DNA of 38,168 nucleotides from Bradyrhizobium guangdongense (lineage in GTDB: Bacteria > Pseudomonadota > Alphaproteobacteria > Rhizobiales > Xanthobacteraceae): assembly GCF_006483445.1 (NCBI RefSeq), contig NZ_PPPT01000205.1, forward strand, positions 1-38,168. The letters are read 5' to 3'. The translations under genes were made by a program, and so were the position numbers. Under the pieces are notes generated by a model. The model was not told where the DNA came from. It worked only from the letters and a program-made list of their open reading frames with translations, and ran no database searches. Position 1 is the stretch's first letter. Every line of letters starts with the position of its first letter. Positions 14,358 through 22,178 of the stretch are shown here, piece after piece.

Positions 14358-16469
14358 ATGCTAGAGAAGGCTGAGGGCGTCGCGGCGCCCGTCAAGGTCG
14401 AGTTCGACAATTTCGAGCATGGTTTTCCGGAGGGCTTTGGTCCCGGCTGGTGGGGCCATCTCGCTTATTGGATCGGCATCGCCTTTGCGACCTTCCAGCT
14501 CTATGTCGCGGCCTTCAACTATCTGCCGAGCCAGGTGGTGCGCGGCGTCCATGTCGGCTTCGTCGTACTCCTGACCTTCGGCCTGATCGGCAACTTCACC
14601 GCAAAAAGCAATTTTGGACGTGCGGTCGGCTGGCTGATCGGCGGCGCCGGTTTTCTCACCGGGCTCTATCAATGGATCTTCTATGCCGATCTGATCGCGC
14701 GCGACGGCGATCCGACGCGTCTCGACCTCGTGGTCGGTACGCTGCTCGCGGTGCTGATTTTTGAGGGCACGCGGCGGCTGATGGGCGCGGCGCTGCCGCT
14801 GATGTGCGGCGCGTGTCTGGTCTACTGGTTCTTCGGGCAATATCTGCCGGCGCCGCTCAACCATCGCGGCTATGACTTCGACCAGATCGTCACGCACCTC
14901 TCCTTCGGCACCGAAGGCTTTTACGGCGTGCCGATCTATGTCTCGGCAACCTACATCTTCCTGTTCATCCTGTTCGGCTCGTTCCTGGAGCGCGCCGGCA
15001 TGATCCAGCTCTTCACCGACGTTTCTCTCGGGTTGTTCGGGCGCACCCGCGGCGGCCCCGCAAAGGTCGCGGTGTTCGCCTCGGGCATGATGGGCACGAT
15101 CTCGGGCTCCGGCGTTGCCAACGTCGTCACCGTCGGCCAGTTCACGATTCCCCTGATGATCAAGTTCGGTTACCGCCGCGCCTTCGCCGCCGGTGTCGAG
15201 GCGACCGCCTCGATGGGCGGACAGATCATGCCACCTGTCATGGGCGCGGTCGCCTTCATCATGGCGGAGACGCTCGGCGTCCAGTACTCCGAGATCGTCA
15301 AGGCCGCGGTCATTCCGGCCGTGCTCTATTTTGCTTCCGCGTTCTGGATGGTGCATCTCGAAGCCGGCAAGCATGGCCTGGTCGGCATGAAGCGCTCGGA
15401 GATTCCGAGCGCGTGGAACGCGCTGGTGACGCGCTGGTACCTGGTGCTGCCGCTCGCCGCCCTCGTCTACATGCTGTTCGAAGGTTTTACGCCGCTCTAC
15501 GCCGGCAGCATGGGGCTTGCGCTCACCGTGGCGCTGATTCTGGGCGCCAGCATCACCGCCGGCTTCTCCGCCACGGCCGTGCGCTACATCTTCTGGATCG
15601 GGCTTGCGCTCGTCGTCGGCGCACTCTCGCGCAACGGGCTGGAGATCGTTCCGGTGGCGAGCGTCGTCGTCGGACTGATCCTGATCACGGCTGTTACCCG
15701 CGGCGGTCTCGCCACCTTGCGCGCCTGCCGTGACTCGCTTGCCGAAAGCGCGAAGTCGGCGATCACCGTCGGCATGGCCTGCGCCATCGTCGGCGTCATC
15801 ATCGGCATGATGTCGCAGACCGGCGTCGGCACGATCTTCGGAAGCTGGGTGATCGGCCTCGGCGAGAAGAGCCTGTTTTTGGCGCTGATCATGACCATGA
15901 TCCTGTCGATCCTGCTCGGCACGGGCATTCCGACCATCCCGACCTACATCATCACCGCGGCGCTCGCGGCTCCCGCGCTGGCAAAGCTTGGCGTGCCCCT
16001 GATCGCGAGCCACATGTTCGCGTTCTATTACGGCATCATGGCCGACCTCTCGCCGCCGGTGGCACTGGCAGCTCTTGCGGCGGCGCCCATCGCCAAGGAG
16101 AACCCGGACAAGATCGGCTGGGAGGCGATGCGCATCGCGCTCGCGGGCTACGTCATTCCCTTCATCTTCGTCTATTCGCCGGCGCTGATGCTGCAGGCCG
16201 GCGATCCCATGGCGGCCAAGCTCGGCTTCTACGGCGCGGTGGCGCTGGCGAGCGTCAAGGCGCTGGTGGCGATCGGTCTGTTCGGTATGGTCGCGATCGG
16301 CTTCCTGTTTGCGCGGCTGACGGTCGCCGAGCGCGTGGTCGCGCTCGGCGCCGCGCTCTGCCTGCTCGGCGACTTCGCCTTCAGCGACACCATCGGCTTC
16401 GTGCTCGCGGCCGCCGTCGTGCTGTGGCAATGGCGGCAGCGGCCGCCGACGCCGGTCGAGGCGGCGTGA
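14358..16469 (+). CDS. Fused TRAP transporter permease (small and large subunits in one chain)
   Basis: A 703-residue integral inner-membrane protein of the TRAP fused-permease type. The N-terminal about 150 residues carry the DctQ-like four-helix part; the rest is the DctM-like large subunit. The latter has GGPAKVAVFASGMMGTISGSGVANVVTVG (about 228-256), MGGQIMPPVMGAVAFIMAE, GIPTIPTYIITAALAAPAL and a DLSPPVALAA motif. It uses an ion gradient to import the ligand delivered by the binding protein. Its stop overlaps the start of the DUF1850 gene by four bases. A long open frame on the opposite strand is only a mirror of its codon bias. Confidence 0.95.
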   Translation: MLEKAEGVAAPVKVEFDNFEHGFPEGFGPGWWGHLAYWIGIAFATFQLYVAAFNYLPSQVVRGVHVGFVVLLTFGLIGNFTAKSNFGRAVGWLIGGAGFLTGLYQWIFYADLIARDGDPTRLDLVVGTLLAVLIFEGTRRLMGAALPLMCGACLVYWFFGQYLPAPLNHRGYDFDQIVTHLSFGTEGFYGVPIYVSATYIFLFILFGSFLERAGMIQLFTDVSLGLFGRTRGGPAKVAVFASGMMGTISGSGVANVVTVGQFTIPLMIKFGYRRAFAAGVEATASMGGQIMPPVMGAVAFIMAETLGVQYSEIVKAAVIPAVLYFASAFWMVHLEAGKHGLVGMKRSEIPSAWNALVTRWYLVLPLAALVYMLFEGFTPLYAGSMGLALTVALILGASITAGFSATAVRYIFWIGLALVVGALSRNGLEIVPVASVVVGLILITAVTRGGLATLRACRDSLAESAKSAITVGMACAIVGVIIGMMSQTGVGTIFGSWVIGLGEKSLFLALIMTMILSILLGTGIPTIPTYIITAALAAPALAKLGVPLIASHMFAFYYGIMADLSPPVALAALAAAPIAKENPDKIGWEAMRIALAGYVIPFIFVYSPALMLQAGDPMAAKLGFYGAVALASVKALVAIGLFGMVAIGFLFARLTVAERVVALGAALCLLGDFAFSDTIGFVLAAAVVLWQWRQRPPTPVEAA

Positions 16470-16840
16470 GCCTCTGCCTCGCCTCGGCGGGCAGCGTGAA
16501 GGCGCTGTCGCTCGCGGCGTTCACACTGGTGTGGACGCATTCGATCGAGAAGGTCGACTGGCAGGAGGACTGGCGCGTCACGCCGTCAGGCCTGCAACTG
16601 GTGCAGGCGCGCGTGAAAGGCACCGGCGCCGGCATGGAGCCGCCGCCCGAGGCGCGGCTCGTCGACGGCTGGTTTCAGTGGACGCCCAACAGCGCTCCCA
16701 TGCAGGAGGTGGTGCTCGGCAATTCCGGTGCGGCGGGGGAATGGCGGTTGTGCGCGGGCGGAAAATGCCGGACGCTGTCGGACATTCTGGGGCATCCGAT
16801 CGGTGCTGACGTCACCACGATGAGCGTTTGCGACCGTTGA
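16466..16840 (+). CDS. DUF1850 domain protein, TRAP-associated
   Basis: 124 residues. It has the family pattern FTLVWTHSIEKVDWQEDW, VKGTGAGMEPPPEARL, GWFQWTP and WRLCAGGKCRTLSDIL. DUF1850 proteins are regularly encoded after TAXI-TRAP fused permeases; the function is unknown. The start is GTG at 16466, overlapping the permease stop as GTGA, which indicates translational coupling; an in-frame ATG at 16424 lies deep in the permease gene and is unlikely. Two cysteines (LCAGGKC) are close together and could form a disulfide if the domain is periplasmic. Confidence 0.88.
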   Translation: MSLCLASAGSVKALSLAAFTLVWTHSIEKVDWQEDWRVTPSGLQLVQARVKGTGAGMEPPPEARLVDGWFQWTPNSAPMQEVVLGNSGAAGEWRLCAGGKCRTLSDILGHPIGADVTTMSVCDR

Positions 16841-16882
16841 TTCGTGAAAAAGAGTCTCGAAAATCCATGCGCTGACAATCAC

Positions 16883-16891
16883 TTATTCACA
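16883..16891 (+). promoter_or_regulatory. DnaA-box consensus match
   Basis: TTATTCACA equals the TTATNCACA consensus. A near match (TTGTTCACA on the minus strand) lies at about 17038-17046. The flanking genes are not those found at known alphaproteobacterial origins. Confidence 0.3.
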
Positions 16892-17381
16892 TAGTGACCA
16901 GCAGCGTTCGAAAAATCGGCTCGCGCGGCACTCGCGTGACGCTTTTGCAATATTTTTTTGTTCGGCGTCGGACAATTGTCATATGTCACGCGGGCCTTTC
17001 GAATCTGCACGGCGATTCAAACCGTTGCTCCCGAGTCTGTGAACAACTCCCGCGCGGCGTTAACGCAGATGAAGTTTTTTGATCTCTCGACTGTGAATCA
17101 AATGCCTTGCGAGTCTCCGCGCATGCTGTATCCCTTAAGTCGTTCGCGGCGCTCACGATCTTGAGACCAGTGTGGTTTTGGAAACGGAGCGGGCGTGCAA
17201 ATCGGCGGCGGTGTGCACGTTGGCGACGCTTTACCAAGCGATTGTCGGTACAGAACCTGCAGCAATGCGGGCATGGCTGCCTTTTGCCTGGGTCCGTCAA
17301 CCCGGGGTTTGATGCTCCGAGTTGGGGGTAGAGGCGTCTAACCGGCGATCCAGTTAGTTCGGATAAGGACAATACGCAGGA

Positions 17382-17403
17382 CTCGCCAATTGCAATTGGC
17401 GAG
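17382..17403. promoter_or_regulatory. 22-base perfect palindrome next to a ribosome binding site
   Basis: Core GCCAATTGCAATTGGC extended by three matching bases on each side. It ends three bases before AGGAG (17406-17410) of the 17416 gene. It could be a repressor operator or an mRNA structure controlling that start. Confidence 0.5.
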
Positions 17404-17415
17404 ATAGGAGAATCC

Positions 17416-17658
17416 ATGCCTAAGGCTTCGAAGGTGGCCTCAGCAAAGTCCGCTCGCAAAAGGAACCAAGCTACTAAGAGCAAGATCGTAGAGAATTCGT
17501 CGCTTCCGACATCCGGAAACGTCTCGGTGACGATCAACGTTTGGCCAAACCAGGCGCGTGGTGCGTCTGGCGAATTTTCCAATGTGTCTATCGCCTCTTG
17601 GTTTTGGAAGATGTCTTGCTATTGCTTGGGAAAGCTCTGGGCGATCTTTCGTCCGTGA
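17416..17658 (+). CDS. Orphan small basic protein
   Basis: 80 residues. The N-terminal 25 residues are strongly basic (KASKVASAKSARKRNQATKSK), the middle is polar (SGNVSVTINVWPNQARGASG), and the end is hydrophobic and aromatic (SIASWFWKMSCYCLGKLWAIF). I recognise no family. It is called because of a strong AGGAG five bases before the ATG and a perfect palindrome just upstream. Codon use and composition are visibly less GC-biased than in the neighbours, which may mean recent acquisition. The hydrophobic tail could attach to the membrane; the basic head could bind nucleic acid. Both are guesses. Confidence 0.45.
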   Translation: MPKASKVASAKSARKRNQATKSKIVENSSLPTSGNVSVTINVWPNQARGASGEFSNVSIASWFWKMSCYCLGKLWAIFRP

Positions 17659-17680
17659 GGCGGGGTTAAGGTGACCGTCC

Positions 17681-17750
17681 GTAGCCCGGATGGAGCGAAG
17701 CGCAATCCGGGGACGCCAACCCGGATTACGCTGCGCTCCATCCGGGCTAC
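17681..17750. repeat. Palindromic intergenic repeat, family C
   Basis: Arms GTAGCCCGGATGGAGCG ... and ... CGCTCCATCCGGGCTAC form a long, nearly perfect inverted repeat. It lies 25 bases upstream of the SDR gene start. Confidence 0.85.
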
Positions 17751-17775
17751 AATCCAACAACAATGGAGAAACGCG

Positions 17776-18582
17776 ATGGATCGGCTCAAGGGCAAGGTTG
17801 CGATGGTGGTGGGCGCCGGCTCGATCGGCCCGGGCTGGGGCAACGGCAAGGCGACCGCGGTGACCTTTGCGCGCGAGGGCGCCAGCGTGTTTTGCGTCGA
17901 CCGCAACGCGGCGGCGGCCGAGGAGACTGCAAAGATCATCAGCGGCGAGGGCGGCAAGGCCATTGCTTTCACTGCCGACGTTGCGCGGGCCGCCGACATC
18001 GAGGCGATGGTCGCGGCGTGCCTCAAGGCCCATGGCCGCATCGACGTGCTCGACAACAATGTCGGCATCGCCGAGATGGGCAGCGTGGTCGAGACCTCCG
18101 AGGAGAGCTGGGACCGCGTCTTCACCGTCAACCTCAAGAGCGCCTATCTCACGATGAAGCACGTCATTCCCGTCATGGTGAAGCAGGGCGGCGGCTCGAT
18201 CATCAACATCTCCTCGATCGCCTCGATCCGCCATGTCGGCATTTCCTATGTCAGCTACAACGCCAGCAAGGCGGCGATGAACCAGATGACGCGCACGACC
18301 GCGATCGAGTTCGCCAGGAATCACGTGCGCGTCAACACGATCCTGCCCGGCCTGATGAAGACGCCGATGGTGGAGCATTCCGCAGGCCTGGCTGCGAGCT
18401 ACGCCAAGGGCGACGTCGAAGAGATGTGGCGCAAGCGCGACGCCCAGGTGCCGATGGGCCACATGGGTGAAGCCTGGGACGTCGCCAACGCCGCGCTGTT
18501 CCTGGCGTCGGACGAGTCGAAATATGTGACTGGGATCGAGCTCGTGGTGGACGGCGGGATCACGTGCAAGGCGGGGGCGTAA
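17776..18582 (+). CDS. SDR family oxidoreductase
   Basis: A 268-residue classical short-chain dehydrogenase/reductase with a Rossmann fold. The glycine-rich cofactor loop is GAGSIGPGWGNG (13-24), longer than the usual TGxxxGIG. The D of CVDRN (42) suggests NAD(H) preference. NNVG (94-97) replaces the common NNAG. The catalytic set is N119, S146/S147 (INISS), Y161 and K165 (YNASK). The C-terminal LFLASDESKYVTGIELVVDGG is typical. Substrate unknown. The ATG at 17776 follows GGAGAA; the frame upstream is a palindromic repeat. No obvious pathway partner lies beside it. Confidence 0.93.
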   Translation: MDRLKGKVAMVVGAGSIGPGWGNGKATAVTFAREGASVFCVDRNAAAAEETAKIISGEGGKAIAFTADVARAADIEAMVAACLKAHGRIDVLDNNVGIAEMGSVVETSEESWDRVFTVNLKSAYLTMKHVIPVMVKQGGGSIINISSIASIRHVGISYVSYNASKAAMNQMTRTTAIEFARNHVRVNTILPGLMKTPMVEHSAGLAASYAKGDVEEMWRKRDAQVPMGHMGEAWDVANAALFLASDESKYVTGIELVVDGGITCKAGA

Positions 18583-18595
18583 GGGCCGCCTCACA

Positions 18596-18680
18596 CTCCG
18601 CCGTCGTCCCGGATCTGCGCTTCGCTCTGGACAACGCTGCGCGTTGCCAAGAGCTACGCTTGTCCGGGACGACAGCGGAG
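18596..18680. repeat. Palindromic intergenic repeat, family D
   Basis: Outer arms CTCCGCCGTCGTCCCGGA and TCCGGGACGACAGCGGAG pair with one mismatch. It fills the space between the convergent SDR gene and membrane protein gene (18683). Confidence 0.8.
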
Positions 18681-18682
18681 GT

Positions 18683-19453
18683 CTACTGCGCCATTGCCAG
18701 AATCCCGCCGGCGAACCAGTGCCACGCGGCGGTCTCGCTGATCGGCCAGTTCAAGACCTTCACCGCGATCATTGCGAGCGTGCCGCAGATGTAGACCGGG
18801 TGCACGCGGCCCTCGACGCGCTTGTCCCTGACCATGGCGACGACGAGCAGCAGCGAAGCGACCACAGCGGGTGCGATCGTCACCGGCACCGGCGGCGGGC
18901 CGGGCGGTCCGGGAGGTGCGAGGAACACGATGAACCAGCGTGCGATGGCGGCGTCCAGGATCGAGACGGCTGCGAGCAGCAGCAGGCGCTTGTGAACCTC
19001 CGGCCGCCGCGTGTTGGCAATCGCGAGAATGAAAACGGCCGCGAAGAAGGCAATGCCGCTCATGGGCACGATCGCGAAGGATACGCCGGCATAGGCCTGG
19101 CCCAGCGCCGCCGAATGCGTCATCGAATGGACGGAGGCAAGGAAGCCAAAGATCGTCATCGCGGTTGCGATCGACACGCCGGCGATGCCCAGCGCGCGGT
19201 GATTGGCGACGCGGCCCGAGGCCGCAAGCCAGGTCTGGAAGACGAAATAGAGCGTCCAGGTGAAGAACAAAAGTCCGTGGAAATGGATCACCGGGCTTGC
19301 GGCAAGAGTCCGGTGAGCGAGCGGCAGCCAATAGGTCGGTGCGAAGCCGAGGAAAGCGGTGGCCGCGCAGGCCAGCGCCATGTGGAGATAAAATTGCCGT
19401 GCAGGCGACGCATCTCGCGCGCGGACACGACGGTCGTCAATCAACGTTGTCAT
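18683..19453 (-). CDS. Polytopic membrane protein of unknown function
   Basis: 256 residues, about seven hydrophobic helices. Conserved-looking polar positions sit in and near the helices: HFHGLLFFTWTLYFVFQTWLA, then SGRVANHRALG, and further on VHKRLLLLAAVSI. This H...W...Q...GR...HR.LG pattern recalls heme- or quinone-associated membrane proteins but does not prove heme binding. A proline-rich loop (APPGPPGPPPVP) follows the fifth helix. Starts at 19498 or 19453 are possible; neither has a clear Shine-Dalgarno, and 19453 is chosen as the shorter N-terminus. It is encoded downstream of the antiporter on the same strand. Confidence 0.75.
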   Translation of the reverse strand: MTTLIDDRRVRARDASPARQFYLHMALACAATAFLGFAPTYWLPLAHRTLAASPVIHFHGLLFFTWTLYFVFQTWLAASGRVANHRALGIAGVSIATAMTIFGFLASVHSMTHSAALGQAYAGVSFAIVPMSGIAFFAAVFILAIANTRRPEVHKRLLLLAAVSILDAAIARWFIVFLAPPGPPGPPPVPVTIAPAVVASLLLVVAMVRDKRVEGRVHPVYICGTLAMIAVKVLNWPISETAAWHWFAGGILAMAQ

Positions 19454-19534
19454 CAGAGGTGAGTCTGGAGTGACGCTGCGAGGTTCAAGCAGGTTCATGC
19501 GCGCGGGCGGGCAGTGTGACCTGGCGCACGCTTG

Positions 19535-21079
19535 TCAGCCGCCCGCGCTCAATTCTGCGCGATCGAGCTCTTCCTCTATGCGATGGAAGGCGTCGTCGCC
19601 GATCACCTCGGTGGTGCGGAGATCGAAGATGGCCTTGCGGGCGGCGTCGATGGCGCGGCGGCGCAGGGGATCGGCGGGCAATTCGCCATTCGATATGCCG
19701 CCCTTGGGATCGTCGTCCACGCGCATCAGCACCGCATTATATTCCAGCCGCAGAATCTCCGCTTCCTCCGACGGGTCGTCGTCGATGGCGTCGAGCGCCG
19801 CGCGATAGGCGACGGCGCGGGCGCGCGCGACCTCGGTGCCGACGGGGTCGTCGTCCCTGAGGCCGAGGAGCAGGATCAGCGGCCGCAGCGTGAGGCCCTG
19901 GATGACCAGCGATCCCAGCACAACGGCGAAGGCCATGAACTGGATGAAGTCGCGATAGGGAAAATGCTCCGGCAGCGCGTAGGCGGTTGCGAGCGTCACG
20001 AGGCCGCGCATGCCGCACCAGGCGACGATGAGGCCGCCTTTCCCGGTCGAGACCACTTTGGGATCGGCGGGGTGGTAGATGCCTTTCGCAATCAGTACGC
20101 GCAATGTCGAGCCGTAGAACGTGACCCAGAGCAGCCGCACCAGGATCACCGTGAGCAGGATACACGCCGCCGCCGCGCAATACTCCCAGCGCACGGCCTC
20201 GTCGAGCCGCGTCCAGATCGGGCCGACCTGCAAGCCGATCAGGATGAAGGCGAGCACGTTGAGGACGAACACCATCGTCTCCCACACCGCGTAGGACGGC
20301 ACGCGCAACCGCGCCGGCATGCGCGCCGGCGCCGCGCGGGCCATGGTGATGGCGTAGACCACGATCGTTAAAATGCCGGAGAGGCCAAAATGTTCGGCCG
20401 CGATCCAGACCATGAAGGTGGTGGCGAACTGCACGATGATCGCGCTCGGTGCCTCCGTGATCCGCATCAGGAAGAACGGGATCACGCGCGCCGCCGCATA
20501 TCCCGCGACGACACTGCCGACCAGCGCGAGCACGATGGTCGGCGCGAACTCGCTCCATTTCAGATGCTCGGTCGCGATCGCGAGCACCGCGATGCGATAG
20601 ATCAGCAGCGCGCTGGCGTCATTGAGCAGGCTTTCGCCCTCGAGGATTTTGACGATGCGATGGGGCAGCTTGACCTGGCTCAGGATCGCGACCGCGGCGG
20701 CCGCGTCCGGCGGCGCCACGATGGCGCCGAGCGCAACCGCCGCAGCCCACGGCATATCAGGGATCAGCCAGTGCGCCACGGCCGCGACGGCGACCGTGGT
20801 GAAGCCGACCGCGACGACGACCAGCGTCGAGACCGGGACCCAGTTGCGGCGCAGGTCGCGCAGCGAGGTGTCGAACGCCGCGTCGAGCAGGACAGGTGCG
20901 ACGAAAAGTGCCAGCGCCAGGTCCGGCTCCAGCGTCCACGATGGGCTCGACGGCACGAAGGCGAGCAGGGCGCCGCCGATGGCGAGAAAAGTGGGGTAGG
21001 GAATCTTGATTCGCCGCGCCAGCGCCGATAAGGCAACGGCGCCGAGCAGGAGCCCGATGATCCATTCGAACGTCGACAA
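19535..21079 (-). CDS. CPA1-family Na+/H+ antiporter
   Basis: 514 residues, about 12 membrane helices followed by a hydrophilic tail of about 110 residues. Helix motifs fit CPA1: IVAPPDAAAAVAILSQ (in place of the common SPTDPVA), the conserved LEGESLLNDASALLIYR with the ion-binding Asp in ND, and GMRGLVTLATAYALP late in the membrane part. It exchanges cytosolic Na+ (or K+) for protons and helps with pH and salt homeostasis. The start appears to be TTG at 21079, since MSTFEWIIGLLLG is the normal N-terminus and no ATG precedes it. The C-terminal tail is acidic (DDDPSEEAEILRLEYN). Confidence 0.93.
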   Translation of the reverse strand: MSTFEWIIGLLLGAVALSALARRIKIPYPTFLAIGGALLAFVPSSPSWTLEPDLALALFVAPVLLDAAFDTSLRDLRRNWVPVSTLVVVAVGFTTVAVAAVAHWLIPDMPWAAAVALGAIVAPPDAAAAVAILSQVKLPHRIVKILEGESLLNDASALLIYRIAVLAIATEHLKWSEFAPTIVLALVGSVVAGYAAARVIPFFLMRITEAPSAIIVQFATTFMVWIAAEHFGLSGILTIVVYAITMARAAPARMPARLRVPSYAVWETMVFVLNVLAFILIGLQVGPIWTRLDEAVRWEYCAAAACILLTVILVRLLWVTFYGSTLRVLIAKGIYHPADPKVVSTGKGGLIVAWCGMRGLVTLATAYALPEHFPYRDFIQFMAFAVVLGSLVIQGLTLRPLILLLGLRDDDPVGTEVARARAVAYRAALDAIDDDPSEEAEILRLEYNAVLMRVDDDPKGGISNGELPADPLRRRAIDAARKAIFDLRTTEVIGDDAFHRIEEELDRAELSAGG

Positions 21080-21184
21080 AGAGATATTCCCAGAACGCGC
21101 TTGCTGTGATGCGAATAGCCTAGCATCAATTCGGCTGTATGATGGTGGTCTCCGCGCGCTTTACAGGGAATTTGCGACTGCAAC

Positions 21185-21946
21185 ATGCGTCTGTCCGTCC
21201 TGATCCCGTTCGCCGGCGCAGTGTTCGCGCTGTCTGCGCAACTCCCGATCGCCCATGCCGCGACCGGCGGCGAGCCGGTCGCGACCGAGCAGGTCGACGT
21301 CGCGCCGTGTCTTGCCGCGGCGAGCGCCGACAATGATGACAAGGTCGACGCGCATTGTCCCGCCGTGATCGATAGCGAGAAGACGCCGAAGCCTGAGCGT
21401 CTCAAGGCGCTGATCGCCCGCGGCGATTATTATGTCCGGCGCGGAATGGTCGATCGGGCGATCGCCGATTACAGCCAGGCCCTGCTGCTCGAGCCGTCGG
21501 CCGACATCTACAATGCGCGCGGCGAATTGTGGCTGCGGACGTACGACCGGCCCAAGGCGGTGCAGGATTTTGGTGCGGCGCTGAAACTCAATCCGAACCA
21601 CGAGAAGGCCAAGGCCAACCATAAGGCACTGGCGCAGGAGCTCGAGCGCATCGGCGCGCGGATGGCGATTGCCGGCAGGCCGAGCTTCAACTGCGCCCGT
21701 GCCAGGCGCGCAGTGGAGAAGGCGATCTGCGCCAGCCCCGACCTCGCCGATCTCGACAGCGATATCCAGGGCTCCTATGTCAGGGCGTTTCGCGAGGCCC
21801 GGAAGCCGAGCGACAAGAAGCTCATCCAGCGCGAGCAGGACGCCTATCTCGCCCGCCGCAACGCCGAATTCGGCCGCCCCGGCTACGATTTGAAGAAGGC
21901 GATGCTGGATCGGTTGCGGGAGATCAACGGCGTGGACGGGTATTAA
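21185..21946 (+). CDS. TPR protein with LprI-like C-terminal domain (short paralogue)
   Basis: 253 residues: signal peptide to about residue 25 (LSAQLPIAHA), TPR helices at about 75-150 (RGDYYVRRGMVDRAIADYSQALLLEP, RGELWLRTYDRPKAVQDFGAALKLNP), then a C-terminal LprI/DUF1311-type domain beginning FNCARARRAVEKAICASPDL, with its Cys pair, and ending FGRPGYDLKKAMLDRL. LprI domains are known as lysozyme inhibitors in mycobacteria; here the role is inferred as periplasmic. It is clearly paralogous to the next gene, which has more repeats, and shares a 30-base identical block with it. ATG 21185. Confidence 0.85.
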   Translation: MRLSVLIPFAGAVFALSAQLPIAHAATGGEPVATEQVDVAPCLAAASADNDDKVDAHCPAVIDSEKTPKPERLKALIARGDYYVRRGMVDRAIADYSQALLLEPSADIYNARGELWLRTYDRPKAVQDFGAALKLNPNHEKAKANHKALAQELERIGARMAIAGRPSFNCARARRAVEKAICASPDLADLDSDIQGSYVRAFREARKPSDKKLIQREQDAYLARRNAEFGRPGYDLKKAMLDRLREINGVDGY

Positions 21947-21973
21947 GTTCTTCACCTCGTCCTTTCCACATCC

Positions 21974-22095
21974 GTCATGGCCGGGCTTGTCCCGGCCATC
22001 CACGACCTTTCTTGAGGCGCGAAGAACGTGGATGCCCGGGACATAGGCGAGCGGAAGCGACGCCGTCCTGCGGACGGCTATGCCCGGGCATGACG
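21974..22095. repeat. Palindromic intergenic repeat, family A, with internal insertion
   Basis: Starts CGTCATGGCCGGGCTTGTCC, ends CCCGGGCATGACG. Compared with other copies it carries about 40 extra bases that include their own hairpin GCCGTCC-TGC-GGACGGC (22062-22078). Confidence 0.8.
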
Positions 22096-22178
22096 AGTCT
22101 GTGGGTGTCGCCACAATTTGAACCCGATCCAAAATCCCCGCGACAACGGAGAAAGCCGTTTGCCACGGAGTCTTGGCC

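Larger units (their letters stand above)
16841..17415. other. AT-richer intergenic island with clustered GANTC sites
   Basis: 575 bases, visibly richer in A/T than the flanking genes, including a seven-T run near 16953 and a six-T run near 17075. GANTC sites (CcrM methylation targets) begin at 16839, 16852, 17001, 17014, 17033, 17095, 17111, 17380 and 17410, where about two would be expected. A DnaA-box match lies at 16883 and a 22-base perfect palindrome at 17382. Short open frames here (16894-17082, 17107-17331) lack ribosome binding sites and recognisable products. Confidence 0.6.

Noticed and set aside
14361..16430. Open frame of 689 codons antisense to the TRAP permease
   Set aside because: Arg/His/Asp-rich composition without domains; it mirrors the GC-biased codons of a certain gene on the other strand.
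16894..17331. Short plus-strand frames in the AT-richer island (16894-17082 and 17107-17331)
   Set aside because: No ribosome binding sites and no recognisable products.
16841..17415. Chromosome origin of replication
   Set aside because: Only one exact DnaA box, and the flanking genes are not those known at alphaproteobacterial origins.
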